Below, one piece after another: positions 38,293 to 45,865 of a stretch of DNA of 64,000 nucleotides (positions within the stretch are counted from its first letter, which is position 1; every line of letters starts with the position of its first letter). The DNA is from Stenotrophomonas rhizophila (GTDB lineage Bacteria > Pseudomonadota > Gammaproteobacteria > Xanthomonadales > Xanthomonadaceae): NCBI RefSeq assembly GCF_020857975.1, contig NZ_JACWUO010000001.1, forward strand, positions 124,001 to 188,000, read 5' to 3'. The notes beneath the pieces were generated by a model, which was not told where the DNA came from, searched no databases, and saw only the letters and a program-made list of their open reading frames with translations. The position numbers and the translations under genes are program-made.

Positions 38293-39309
38293 TTACCAGA
38301 CCACTTCGGCCATCGAGCAGTTCAGGCCCGAGCCGATGCCGAGCAGCGCGATGCGGTCGCCCTTCTTCAGCCGGCCCAGTTCCTTGAGCTTGCTCAGCAC
38401 GATCGGCACCGAGGCCGGGCCGATGTTGCCGTGCTCGCCGAAGATGGTCATGACCTTCTTCGGGTCGATGCCGAAGTTCTTGATGAACGCAGCGGTATGC
38501 GGCTGGCTGACCTGGTGGATGACGAACTGGTCCAGCTCGTCCACCGCCCAGCCCAGGGCTTCGCGCGCGGCCACGAAGGTCTTCTGCGCCAGCTTGATGC
38601 CTTCGATCAGCAGCATGCGGGTGTCGGTGACCATGCGGTCCAGGTTGCCGCGGCACAGCTGGTTCCATTCGGTGGCCGAACGGGTCACGCCACCGCGGTA
38701 ACGCGGCGCGTCGGGCACCAGTTCGGTACGCGCCATCACCATCGCCGCGGCGCCGCAGCCCAGGGTCAGCGCAGCCATCTCGTTGCGGAAGTCGTCGGCG
38801 GTCACGCCCGGCAGGGCCATGCGCTCGAGGGTCTTCTCGTAGACCAGGTTGGCGGTTTCGCCATCGACGATCAGCGCGTAGTCGATCTCGCCGCGCTCGA
38901 GCATGCGCGCGGCGATGTCCATACCGTTGATGAAGGCCAGGCAGGCATTGGCGACGTCGAAGGTCATGCACTGGTCGGTCACGCCCAGGTTGCCCGAGAC
39001 GATGCTGGCGGTGGACGGCTCCAGGTAGTCGCGGCTGACCGAGGTGTTGACCAGCAGGCCGATCTTGTCGGCGCCGATGCCGGCGTCTTCCAATGCCTTG
39101 CGGGCGGCCAGGGTGGCCGCGTCGGAGGCGAGCATGTCCGCATCCCACAGGCGGCGGGCATGGATGCCGGCGATGTCGCCGAGCACGTCGGTACGGATGC
39201 CCAGACGATCCAGCGTCGGCTGCAGACGTTCGTTGATTTCCTTGGACGTCAGCGTGTGCGGCGCGTCGATGTGCGCCAGGCCGGCGATAGAGACATTCTT
39301 GAAGAGCAT
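38293..39309 (-). CDS. oleA: Acyl-CoA head-to-head condensation thiolase OleA
   Basis: 338 residues. Non-decarboxylative Claisen condensation of two fatty acyl-CoAs, first step of long-chain olefin synthesis. The active site fits the Xanthomonas OleA numbering with a constant offset of 20: Cys123 (ANACLAF), Glu97 (SRDYLEPST), His265 (VIHQVSQPH) and Asn295 (EHGNIGPAS). The Glu distinguishes OleA from FabH. It is first in the minus-strand order oleA, oleB, oleC, oleD, with a terminator directly after it. Confidence 0.95.
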   Translation of the reverse strand: MLFKNVSIAGLAHIDAPHTLTSKEINERLQPTLDRLGIRTDVLGDIAGIHARRLWDADMLASDAATLAARKALEDAGIGADKIGLLVNTSVSRDYLEPSTASIVSGNLGVTDQCMTFDVANACLAFINGMDIAARMLERGEIDYALIVDGETANLVYEKTLERMALPGVTADDFRNEMAALTLGCGAAAMVMARTELVPDAPRYRGGVTRSATEWNQLCRGNLDRMVTDTRMLLIEGIKLAQKTFVAAREALGWAVDELDQFVIHQVSQPHTAAFIKNFGIDPKKVMTIFGEHGNIGPASVPIVLSKLKELGRLKKGDRIALLGIGSGLNCSMAEVVW

Positions 39310-39422
39310 CAGTTAGCGCCAAGGCTCAGGCAAAGGGGGCGCTATTGTAAGCCGGCGCCGCCTTCACCGCACCTTTACGAATTCACACCGGGGCGTATGG
39401 TGCCGACCGGTCCGTGAAGGGT

Positions 39423-39740
39423 TCAGCGTGGCGGGCACTGGAAGGCCAGGAACCGCTGGCTGCCGTCGGCCGGCAACCCGGCGGCCTGGACCGCATTGGC
39501 CCCGGCACTGGGGGCCTCGTTGCGCGCCAGGGTTTCCAGTTCTTCCTGCACGCGCAAGGGGTTGCGGTTGTAGAAGGCCACCTTGCTCTTGACCGTCACC
39601 ACCACCTCGCCCTTGGCCTGGCAGCCGCTGGGCACCTGCCCGGCCGGCAGCACGCGCACGGTCTTGCCCACCGGTTCGATCGGCACCCAGGTGCAGGCGG
39701 TGGCACTGAGGGTGAGCAGGGAGAGCAGGAGAATGCGCAT
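39423..39740 (-). CDS. DUF4156-family lipoprotein
   Basis: 105 residues from ATG 39740. Lipoprotein signal MRILLLSLLTLSATAC with the lipobox before Cys16. The mature part has a conserved cysteine pair (GCQAKGE and FQCPPR), VKSKVAFYNRNPLRVQEELETLARNEA and AGANAVQAAG, matching the DUF4156/RcsF-like small lipoprotein pattern (YajI group). Outer-membrane location is likely. Function unknown. Confidence 0.82.
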   Translation of the reverse strand: MRILLLSLLTLSATACTWVPIEPVGKTVRVLPAGQVPSGCQAKGEVVVTVKSKVAFYNRNPLRVQEELETLARNEAPSAGANAVQAAGLPADGSQRFLAFQCPPR

Positions 39741-39894
39741 GCGGGAGACCTGGCGGGACGACAGAGGGAAGTGTGCCGGAAACGGCTGAATCGGGGGTGA
39801 TGGGGGCGCCGGGCGGTGGCCCGGCCCCCCATCGGGTGGCATTGTTGAGGGTGCCGGCCAGCGGCCGGCCGAACGAGCATGTGTCTGGAGGAGA

Positions 39895-39915
39895 GCCCCC
39901 CTGAGTCAGGGGGGC
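39895..39915. terminator. Perfect palindrome downstream of the M16 peptidase gene
   Basis: GCCCCCCTGA-g-TCAGGGGGGC, 10-bp arms around one base, in the 242-bp gap between the M16 gene (ends 39983, minus) and the lipoprotein gene. No T-run. A second hairpin GCCGGCC-agc-GGCCGGC precedes it near 39853-39870. Confidence 0.5.
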
Positions 39916-39982
39916 GCGCCGAAGGCGCGGGGGTGTGGATGCTGGTGAGTTGGCCACGATCCGCATGCAGATCGTGGGAGCG

Positions 39983-42847
39983 TCAGCGCGATTGCGCTGC
40001 CGCGTCCCGCAGCACCTTCCCGTCGGCATCGATCACCTGCACCTCGCCAAGATTCAGCGCGCGCACTTCCTTTTCGGTCTGCTTCAGGTCGCCCACCACC
40101 ACCCAGGTCAGGGTGGCCGGATCCAGGGTGGCCGCGGCCTGCTGCACCTGTGCCGGGGTCATCGCCTCGATCTCGGCCTTGCGCTTGAACACATAGTCGT
40201 CCGGGCGCTGGTAGCGCACGATGCCGCTGATGGTGCCCAGCACCGCGCTGGCAGTTTCATACGCACCGGGCAGGCTCAGGTTCTGGATGTTGCGGATGCG
40301 GCTGACCTCGGCGGCGGTGGCCGGCTTGGCGCCGCTGGCGAACTCGGCGATCTCCTTGCGCATTTCCTGCATCGACTCTGCGGTCTTGTCGATCTGCACC
40401 GGCGCGCGCGCCATCCACGGGCGCTGCCCCAGGGTGTTGCTGGCGCTGCTGCCGGCACCGTAGGACCAGTGCTTCTGCTCGCGCAGGTTCATGTTCAGGC
40501 GCGAGGTGAAGTCGCCGCCGAGCACGCCGTTGGCGATGTCCAGGCGGGTGCTGCCCGGATCGGTCGAGGAGGGCACCACCTGGCCGGCGAACAGGTTGGC
40601 CTGCACCGCGCCGGGCTGGTCGATCAGGTAGACGCGCGCCCTGGCCGGGCGTGCCACCTCCACCGGGGGCTTGGCCTGCGGGGCGGTGCCGGTGCTCTTC
40701 CAGTCGCCGAACTGGCGCTCCAGCAGCGGCACGATGTCCTTCAGCGTGGTGTCGCCGACCACGATCAGCGTGCCCTGCTCCGGGCGCAGCCAGTCGTTGT
40801 GGAAGTCGACCAGGTCGGCGCGGGTCAGCGAGGTGATGTCGGCCTCGTTGCCGCTGCCGGTGAACGGAATCGCATACGGGTGGCCGGCGCCGTACAGCAG
40901 CGGCGGCAACACGCGCATCGCCACCGCGCTGGGGTTGACCTTCTCCTGGTGGATGCCGGCGATCCAGGTCGCCTTGACCCGGTCGATCTCGCTCTGGTCG
41001 AAGCGCGGCTGGCGCAGCATGTCGGCATACAGGGCCAGCGACGGGGCCAGGTTCTCCTTCAGCGCCGACAGGTAGACGCTGGCGCTGTCCAGCGACGCCG
41101 AGGCGCCCAGGCTGGCGCCCAGCGCATCGGCGGCGTCGGCGAAGGGCAGCGCGCCGAGCTTGCCGGCGCCTTCGCCCATCAGTTCCATGGTGAAGTTGGC
41201 GGTGCCCTGCTTGCGGCCCTGGTCGGCGGTGAAGCCGCCGGGGAATTCATAGCTGAACTGCACCACCGGGATGTCGTGGCGCTCGGCCAGGATCACCCGG
41301 GTGCCGTTCTTCAGCGTGGCGCGGTGCAGCTGCGGGAACTTCAGGTCCGGGAAGGTCCTGGTCTGCGGCACGCCGCTGCTGCGGTCGACCTGGGTGGGCA
41401 GGGTGCTGAATTTGGCGTCCACCGCCGGCACGGTGAACGGCTTGGGCGTTGCCGACGGCAACTCGGCCAGCGCCACCCGCGCGCCCGGCTCGACCACGAT
41501 GGTGTGGTCGCCGGCGCCCAGCCAGGCAGCGCCCACCTTGCGCACGTCGGCGGCGGTGGCTGCGTCGATGACGGCCAGAGAACGGCGGAAGCAGCCCGGG
41601 TCGCCTTCGTAGACGGCGCACTCGGCCAGCGCATCGGCCTTGCCGCCGAAACCGCCGATGCGTTCGATGCCGCGGATGAAGCCGGCGCGGAACGCGGTCT
41701 TGCCACGGCTGAGTTCGTCGGCGGTGGGGCCGTCCTTGATCAGGCGCTGGATTTCTTCATCGATGATCGCCTCGACCCTGGCCGGGTCCACGCCCTGCTT
41801 GACCGTGGCCATCACCACGAAATTGGAGCCCAGCTGCGAGCTGTAGGCGCCGGCGCTGATGTTGTCCACCAGCTGGTCCTTGTGCAGCAGGCGCTGGTCC
41901 AGGCGCGAGGACTTGGCCCCGCCCAGCACCTGGGCGAACAGCTGCAGCTGGTCGATGTCGGTGGTGCCGACCTGGGCCACGTTCCAGGCGCGGTAGATGC
42001 GTGCCTGCGGCACCTTGTCGGTCATCACCTCGCGCGTGCTCTTCTCGCGCTTGGCCACGTCGACCTTGGGCTGGGCCATGCTCGGGCCGGCCGGGATGTC
42101 GCCGAAGTAGCGGGCGACCTTGTCCTTGGCGGTGGCCAGGTCGATGTCGCCGGCCAGCACCAGCACCGCGTTGTTGGGGCCATACCAGGTGCGGAACCAG
42201 GTCTTGACGTCATCCAGCGAGGCGGCGTTGAGATCGTTCATCGAGCCGATCACGCTGTGGTGGTACGGGTGCCCTTCGGGGTACATGGCGCGGGTGAGCT
42301 TTTCCCAGACCTGGCCATAGGGCTGGTTCTCGCCCTGGCGCTTTTCGTTCTGGACCACGCCGCGCTGTTCGTCGAGCGCGGCCTGGTCGATCGCGCCGAG
42401 CAGGTGGCCCATGCGGTCGGACTCCATCCACAGCGCCATGTCCAGCGCGGTGGTGGGCACGTTCTCGAAGTAGTTGGTGCGGTCGGTGTTGGTGGTGCCG
42501 TTCTGGCCGGTCACGCCCACCTGCTTGAACGGTTCGAAATATTCGCCGCTGTGGTTTTCGCTGCCCTGGAACATCAGGTGCTCGAACAGGTGCGCAAAGC
42601 CGGTGCGGCCGGCCGGTTCGTCCTTGCTGCCGACGTGGTACCAGACGTTGACCGCCACGATCGGCGCCTTGCGGTCGGTGTGCACCACCACGCGCAGGCC
42701 ATTGGGCAGGGTGAACTGCTCGAACGGAATATCGACCTTGGCTGCCGCAGCCGGCCTGGCCTGCACCGGGGCCGGCGCGAAGCCGCCCAGGGCGGCGGAG
42801 AGCGCTACAGCCAGCAGCGCGGCACGCGGACGAAACTGGACGGTCAT
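39983..42847 (-). CDS. Exported M16-family zinc metallopeptidase (double-domain)
   Basis: 954 residues from ATG 42847. Signal peptide MTVQFRPRAALLAVALSAALGGFAPAPVQA. The inverted zinc motif HLFEH is at 86-90 (FAHLFEHLMFQGS), with the distal Glu in the region around DEQRGVVQNEKRQGENQ. A second M16 pair (residues about 480-930) lacks the zinc motif (ERHDIPVVQFSYEFPGGFTADQ), as usual for the inactive half of pitrilysin-type proteins. It probably degrades peptides in the periplasm. Monocistronic. Confidence 0.92.
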   Translation of the reverse strand: MTVQFRPRAALLAVALSAALGGFAPAPVQARPAAAAKVDIPFEQFTLPNGLRVVVHTDRKAPIVAVNVWYHVGSKDEPAGRTGFAHLFEHLMFQGSENHSGEYFEPFKQVGVTGQNGTTNTDRTNYFENVPTTALDMALWMESDRMGHLLGAIDQAALDEQRGVVQNEKRQGENQPYGQVWEKLTRAMYPEGHPYHHSVIGSMNDLNAASLDDVKTWFRTWYGPNNAVLVLAGDIDLATAKDKVARYFGDIPAGPSMAQPKVDVAKREKSTREVMTDKVPQARIYRAWNVAQVGTTDIDQLQLFAQVLGGAKSSRLDQRLLHKDQLVDNISAGAYSSQLGSNFVVMATVKQGVDPARVEAIIDEEIQRLIKDGPTADELSRGKTAFRAGFIRGIERIGGFGGKADALAECAVYEGDPGCFRRSLAVIDAATAADVRKVGAAWLGAGDHTIVVEPGARVALAELPSATPKPFTVPAVDAKFSTLPTQVDRSSGVPQTRTFPDLKFPQLHRATLKNGTRVILAERHDIPVVQFSYEFPGGFTADQGRKQGTANFTMELMGEGAGKLGALPFADAADALGASLGASASLDSASVYLSALKENLAPSLALYADMLRQPRFDQSEIDRVKATWIAGIHQEKVNPSAVAMRVLPPLLYGAGHPYAIPFTGSGNEADITSLTRADLVDFHNDWLRPEQGTLIVVGDTTLKDIVPLLERQFGDWKSTGTAPQAKPPVEVARPARARVYLIDQPGAVQANLFAGQVVPSSTDPGSTRLDIANGVLGGDFTSRLNMNLREQKHWSYGAGSSASNTLGQRPWMARAPVQIDKTAESMQEMRKEIAEFASGAKPATAAEVSRIRNIQNLSLPGAYETASAVLGTISGIVRYQRPDDYVFKRKAEIEAMTPAQVQQAAATLDPATLTWVVVGDLKQTEKEVRALNLGEVQVIDADGKVLRDAAAQSR

Positions 42848-43237
42848 CCCGATTCCTTGGTCATGAAAGTGAAGGCCGATGCTAGCGCGGGACTCCCTGT
42901 AATGGCATCGGCCAACAGTCATTGCCCTGGTAGGGGAAATCCGGGGCAACGCCCGGCCCGGCAAGCCGCAGGCACGGCGGTGACCGCGGACAGGCCGCTG
43001 CCGAAGCGGACAGTTGTCCGGACAGCGGACACTCGGAAAATATCAAAAACCCTTTTGAATCAATGGCTAAAAGTTGGCACGAAGCCTGCTTCGTGTTGGG
43101 CGTGGCAAACGGCGATCAAACTGAAACTGACTTTTCGCTGAACAAAAGCAAGAAAAACGAAATTGTTCTTGCAAGCCCCGAATAGGTGTACTACTTTACT
43201 ACCACACCACTGCTCACCAACACTAAACAGGCCCGCC
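42848..43237. other. AT-rich regulatory region upstream of the exported repeat protein
   Basis: 390 bp without a supported gene. The part from about 43030 on is far richer in A+T than the rest of the window. It holds a perfect palindrome CACGAAGC-ct-GCTTCGTG (43078-43095), which may be an operator or the terminator of a small transcript, then a promoter-like TTGCAA-17-TACTTT (43170-43198). Upstream the M16 promoter must lie near 42850-42900. Confidence 0.5.
43185..43208. promoter_or_regulatory. YtrA-like operator GGTG-N16-CACC overlapping the -10 region
   Basis: GGTG at 43185-43188 and CACC at 43205-43208 with exactly 16 bases between, and an internal TACTAC direct repeat. This matches the GGTG-N16-CACC site I recall for the GntR/YtrA regulator of Xanthomonas citri. 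It overlaps the inferred -10 and lies 30 bp upstream of the ATG at 43238. Confidence 0.6.
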
Positions 43238-43705
43238 ATGAACACCAAGACCATCGCTATCGCCATCGCCCTCGCCGCCGGCACCGCGTTTGCTTCCAAC
43301 GTCCATGCCACCACCACCACCACCCTGGACAGCGTGCAGGTGCGTCCCTCGGCCGACCAGATCGCCCAGGCCGCCATCGAGCGCAGCAGCGCCATCCCGA
43401 CCCTGGCCGTGGTGGAAGTGCGCCCGACCGCCGGCCTGATCGCCGACTACCGCGCCGAACTGGCCGGCAACCGCAGCATCACCACCCTGGCCGCGGTCGA
43501 AGTCCGCCCGACCGCCGACCAGCGCCAGGCGCTGGCTGCCGAACAGGCCAGCGACCGCGGCTACGTGGCGACCCTGACCGCCGCCGCCACCGCGGTGGCC
43601 CATGAGGTGATCATCAACCTGCCGACCCTGCAGGTGCGCCCGTCGCCGGCCGACCTGCAGGCACTGGCGCTGGAAACCGCTGCCTCGGTGCTGGCCCGTC
43701 CGTAA
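43238..43705 (+). CDS. Exported protein with four VRP repeats, unknown function
   Basis: 155 residues. Signal peptide MNTKTIAIAIALAAGTAFA. The mature protein is built of four units, each starting with V-x-VRP-[S/T]: VQVRPSADQIAQAAIE, VEVRPTAGLIADYRAEL, VEVRPTADQRQALAAEQ and LQVRPSPADLQALALE, at residues about 33, 64, 88 and 131. The units alternate a short strand and a helix; there are no cysteines. I recognise no family. Expression is probably set by the operator at 43185. It is monocistronic, ending before a SMAG element and trmL. Confidence 0.75.
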   Translation: MNTKTIAIAIALAAGTAFASNVHATTTTTLDSVQVRPSADQIAQAAIERSSAIPTLAVVEVRPTAGLIADYRAELAGNRSITTLAAVEVRPTADQRQALAAEQASDRGYVATLTAAATAVAHEVIINLPTLQVRPSPADLQALALETAASVLARP

Positions 43706-43718
43706 AAGCGGCTGAGGA

Positions 43719-43743
43719 ATACCGACTAACAGTCGGTATCTAC
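43719..43743 (-). repeat. SMAG-type palindrome between the VRP-repeat gene and trmL
   Basis: ATACCGACT-aac-AGTCGGTAT then CTAC, a 9-bp stem with the GTAG head on the minus strand. Confidence 0.8.
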
Positions 43744-43785
43744 TGTCGGTTCCTGCCACGTTTCGCGTCGGCGTACACTTTGCCG

Positions 43786-44265
43786 ATGACTGCCAAGCCT
43801 ACGTTCCATGTTGTGTTGTTCCAACCCGAGATTCCGCCAAACACCGGCAATGTGATCCGCCTCTGCGCCAATACCGGCGCGCGGCTGCACCTGATCGAGC
43901 CGCTGGGTTTCGACCTGAGCGACAAGCAGCTCAAGCGCGCCGGCCTGGACTATCACGAATACGCACGGCTGCAGGTGCATCCGGACCTGGATACCGCCCT
44001 GCAGGCCATCGCACCCAAACGCCTGTTCGCGCTGAGTACCCGCGGCAGCGTGCGCTATGACACCCCGCAGTTCGACGATGGCGATGCGTTCCTGTTCGGC
44101 CCGGAAACCCGCGGCCTGCCGCAGGACCTGCTCGATGCGCTGCCCGATGGCCGCCGCCTGCGCCTGCCGATGCAGCCGGACAACCGCAGCCTCAACCTGT
44201 CCAATACGGTGGCCGTGGTGATGTACGAGGCATGGCGCCAGCGTGGATTTGCCGGCGGGGTGTGA
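43786..44265 (+). CDS. trmL: tRNA (cytidine/uridine-2'-O-)-methyltransferase TrmL
   Basis: 159 residues, the family size. SPOUT-class enzyme that methylates the 2'-O of tRNA wobble position 34 (tRNA-Leu). Motif 1 PEIPPNTGNVIRLCANTGARLHLI at residues 15-38, motif 2 LFGPETRGLP near 104 and motif 3 IRLPM-type MQPDNRSLNLSNTVAVVMYEAWRQ forming the knot. ATG 43786; an upstream in-frame TTG is not favoured. Monocistronic, flanked by SMAG palindromes on both sides. Confidence 0.93.
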   Translation: MTAKPTFHVVLFQPEIPPNTGNVIRLCANTGARLHLIEPLGFDLSDKQLKRAGLDYHEYARLQVHPDLDTALQAIAPKRLFALSTRGSVRYDTPQFDDGDAFLFGPETRGLPQDLLDALPDGRRLRLPMQPDNRSLNLSNTVAVVMYEAWRQRGFAGGV

Positions 44266-44279
44266 CATTGCGTCATCGC

Positions 44280-44357
44280 GTGCCGACCAACGGTCGGCAC
44301 CTACCGGCCGCGTAGCACCTGACCGTTGGGGTAGCACCTGACCGTTGGTCAGGTGGC
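44280..44357. repeat. SMAG palindromes with an internal 19-bp tandem copy
   Basis: 44280-44304 is GTGCCGACC-aac-GGTCGGCAC then CTAC (minus head). 44312-44330 and 44331-44349 are two copies of GTAGCACCTGACCGTTGG, the second extended by TCAGGTGGC to complete a plus-oriented hairpin. The first copy is a truncated half-element. Confidence 0.7.
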
Positions 44358-44359
44358 CC

Positions 44360-45523
44360 TCAAAACGCATTTATCCCGGTCAGCTCGCGCCCGATCACCA
44401 GCTGGTGCACGGTCTCGGTGCCTTCATAGGTGATCACCGACTCCAAGTTCAGCGCATGCCGGATCGCCATGTGTTCGGTGGTGATGCCGGCGCCACCGAG
44501 CAGGTCGCGGCATTCCCGCGCGATGTCGATGGCCATCCGGCAGTTGTTCCACTTGGCCAGACTGACCTGCTGCGGCTGCAGCTGCCCGGCATCCTTCAAC
44601 CGCCCCAGCTGCAGTGCCAGCAGCTGCGCGGTGGTGATCCGCCGGGCCATGTCGGCCAGCTTGATCTGCGCACTCTGCGTGGCCGCCACCGGGCGACCGA
44701 ACAGCACGCGCTGCTTGGTGTAGTTCAAGGCCTCGTCCAGGCAGGCCACCGCCGCGCCGATCGGCCCCCAGCTGATGCCGTAACGGGCCTGGTTGAGGCA
44801 GCCTAACGGGCCCTTCAGGCCCTGTACGTTGGGCAGGCGGTTGCGCTCGGGCACGCGCACGTTGTCGAAGAACAGCGCACCGGTCAGCGACGCGCGCAGG
44901 CTCATCTTGTGCTTGATCTCCTGGGTGGTGAAGCCGGCCATGCCCTTCTCCAGCACGAAGCCCTGGATGCCGTCCTCGGTATGCGCCCAGACGATGGCGA
45001 TGTCGGCCACCGGTCCGCTGGTGATCCACATCTTGCTGCCGTTGACCACCCAGTCGCCGCCGTCGCGCACCGCGCGCGTCTTCATCGCCGCCGGGTCCGA
45101 ACCGCCGTGCGCCTCGGTCAGGCCGAAGCAGCCGATCACCGTGCCGGCGGCCATGTCCGGCAACCAGCGCAGCCGCTGTTCTTCGCTGCCATAGGCGAAG
45201 ATCGGGTACATGCACAGCGAGCTCTGCACGGACACGAAGCTGCGCAGGCCCGAATCGCCGCGCTCCAGCTCCTGGCAGATCAGTCCGTAGCTGACCGCAT
45301 TGAGCCCGCCGCCGCCGTACTGCTCTGGCAGGCTGCAGCCCAGCAGGCCCAGGGCGGCGATCTCGGGGATCAGTTCATCCGGGAAGCGCCCCTGGTCGAA
45401 CGCATCGCCGATGATCGGCAGCACGCGCTGGTCGGTGAAGCGTGCCACCGTGGCCTGCACGGCGCGCTCCTCCTCGCTGAGCAGGGAGCGGACATCGAAC
45501 AGGTCGTAGGGATTGAGTGACAT
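44360..45523 (-). CDS. gcdH: Glutaryl-CoA dehydrogenase (acyl-CoA dehydrogenase family)
   Basis: 387 residues from ATG 45523 (MSLNPYDLFDVRSLLSEEE). It oxidises and decarboxylates glutaryl-CoA to crotonyl-CoA in lysine/tryptophan degradation, passing electrons to ETF. Signatures: LTEAHGGSDPAAM, KMWITSGPVADIAIVWA, ARYGISWGPIGAA near residue 250 (GCDH-type), and the catalytic Glu in VITYEGTETVHQLVIGREL near the end. It is divergent from ETF-ubiquinone oxidoreductase, its likely electron sink, with 342 bp between. Confidence 0.9.
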   Translation of the reverse strand: MSLNPYDLFDVRSLLSEEERAVQATVARFTDQRVLPIIGDAFDQGRFPDELIPEIAALGLLGCSLPEQYGGGGLNAVSYGLICQELERGDSGLRSFVSVQSSLCMYPIFAYGSEEQRLRWLPDMAAGTVIGCFGLTEAHGGSDPAAMKTRAVRDGGDWVVNGSKMWITSGPVADIAIVWAHTEDGIQGFVLEKGMAGFTTQEIKHKMSLRASLTGALFFDNVRVPERNRLPNVQGLKGPLGCLNQARYGISWGPIGAAVACLDEALNYTKQRVLFGRPVAATQSAQIKLADMARRITTAQLLALQLGRLKDAGQLQPQQVSLAKWNNCRMAIDIARECRDLLGGAGITTEHMAIRHALNLESVITYEGTETVHQLVIGRELTGINAF

Positions 45524-45865
45524 GGCTACCGGGGCATCGTGGCGTAGAACAGGCGCCCATTGTGGTGCCTGCCGCCCCGGCGGGCCAAGGCGGGCCGCAA
45601 CACGACCTACAATGCCAGCCTTCATTCCGCCCTGGAGCGATGCCATGCAGATGCGTAGCGGCCTGAGCCGGCCCTGCAGCAGCGCGCCGACTTCGATGAC
45701 GCACTGCAACATGGGTTGCCGGCAACCTCGACGACCTAGGCGGAAACGCCGCGTCCCGTTACCCTGATGCCCTGATCCAGCCGTTGCGCCGTGTGTTTCG
45801 CGCGCGATTCCCAGGCAACCGCCGCGGCCTTGGCCGGCGGCACTACCCAAGAGTTACGCACCCCC
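45524..45865. other. Intergenic region between gcdH and ETF-QO
   Basis: 342 bp holding the divergent promoters. A short frame (about 45640-45720) has a plausible-looking tail (CTGCAGCAGCG... ending TAG) but no start or ribosome-binding site I trust. No hairpin or repeat stands out. Confidence 0.45.

Noticed and set aside
39935..43141. A very long open frame on + (over 1,000 codons) opposite the M16 peptidase gene
   Set aside because: High-G+C shadow of the minus-strand gene; the composition is Arg/Ala/Gly/Val low-complexity with no motif, while the minus strand has a complete peptidase.
45524..45865. A small gene in the gcdH-etfD gap
   Set aside because: No start codon with ribosome-binding site, an in-frame stop just upstream, and no recognisable product.
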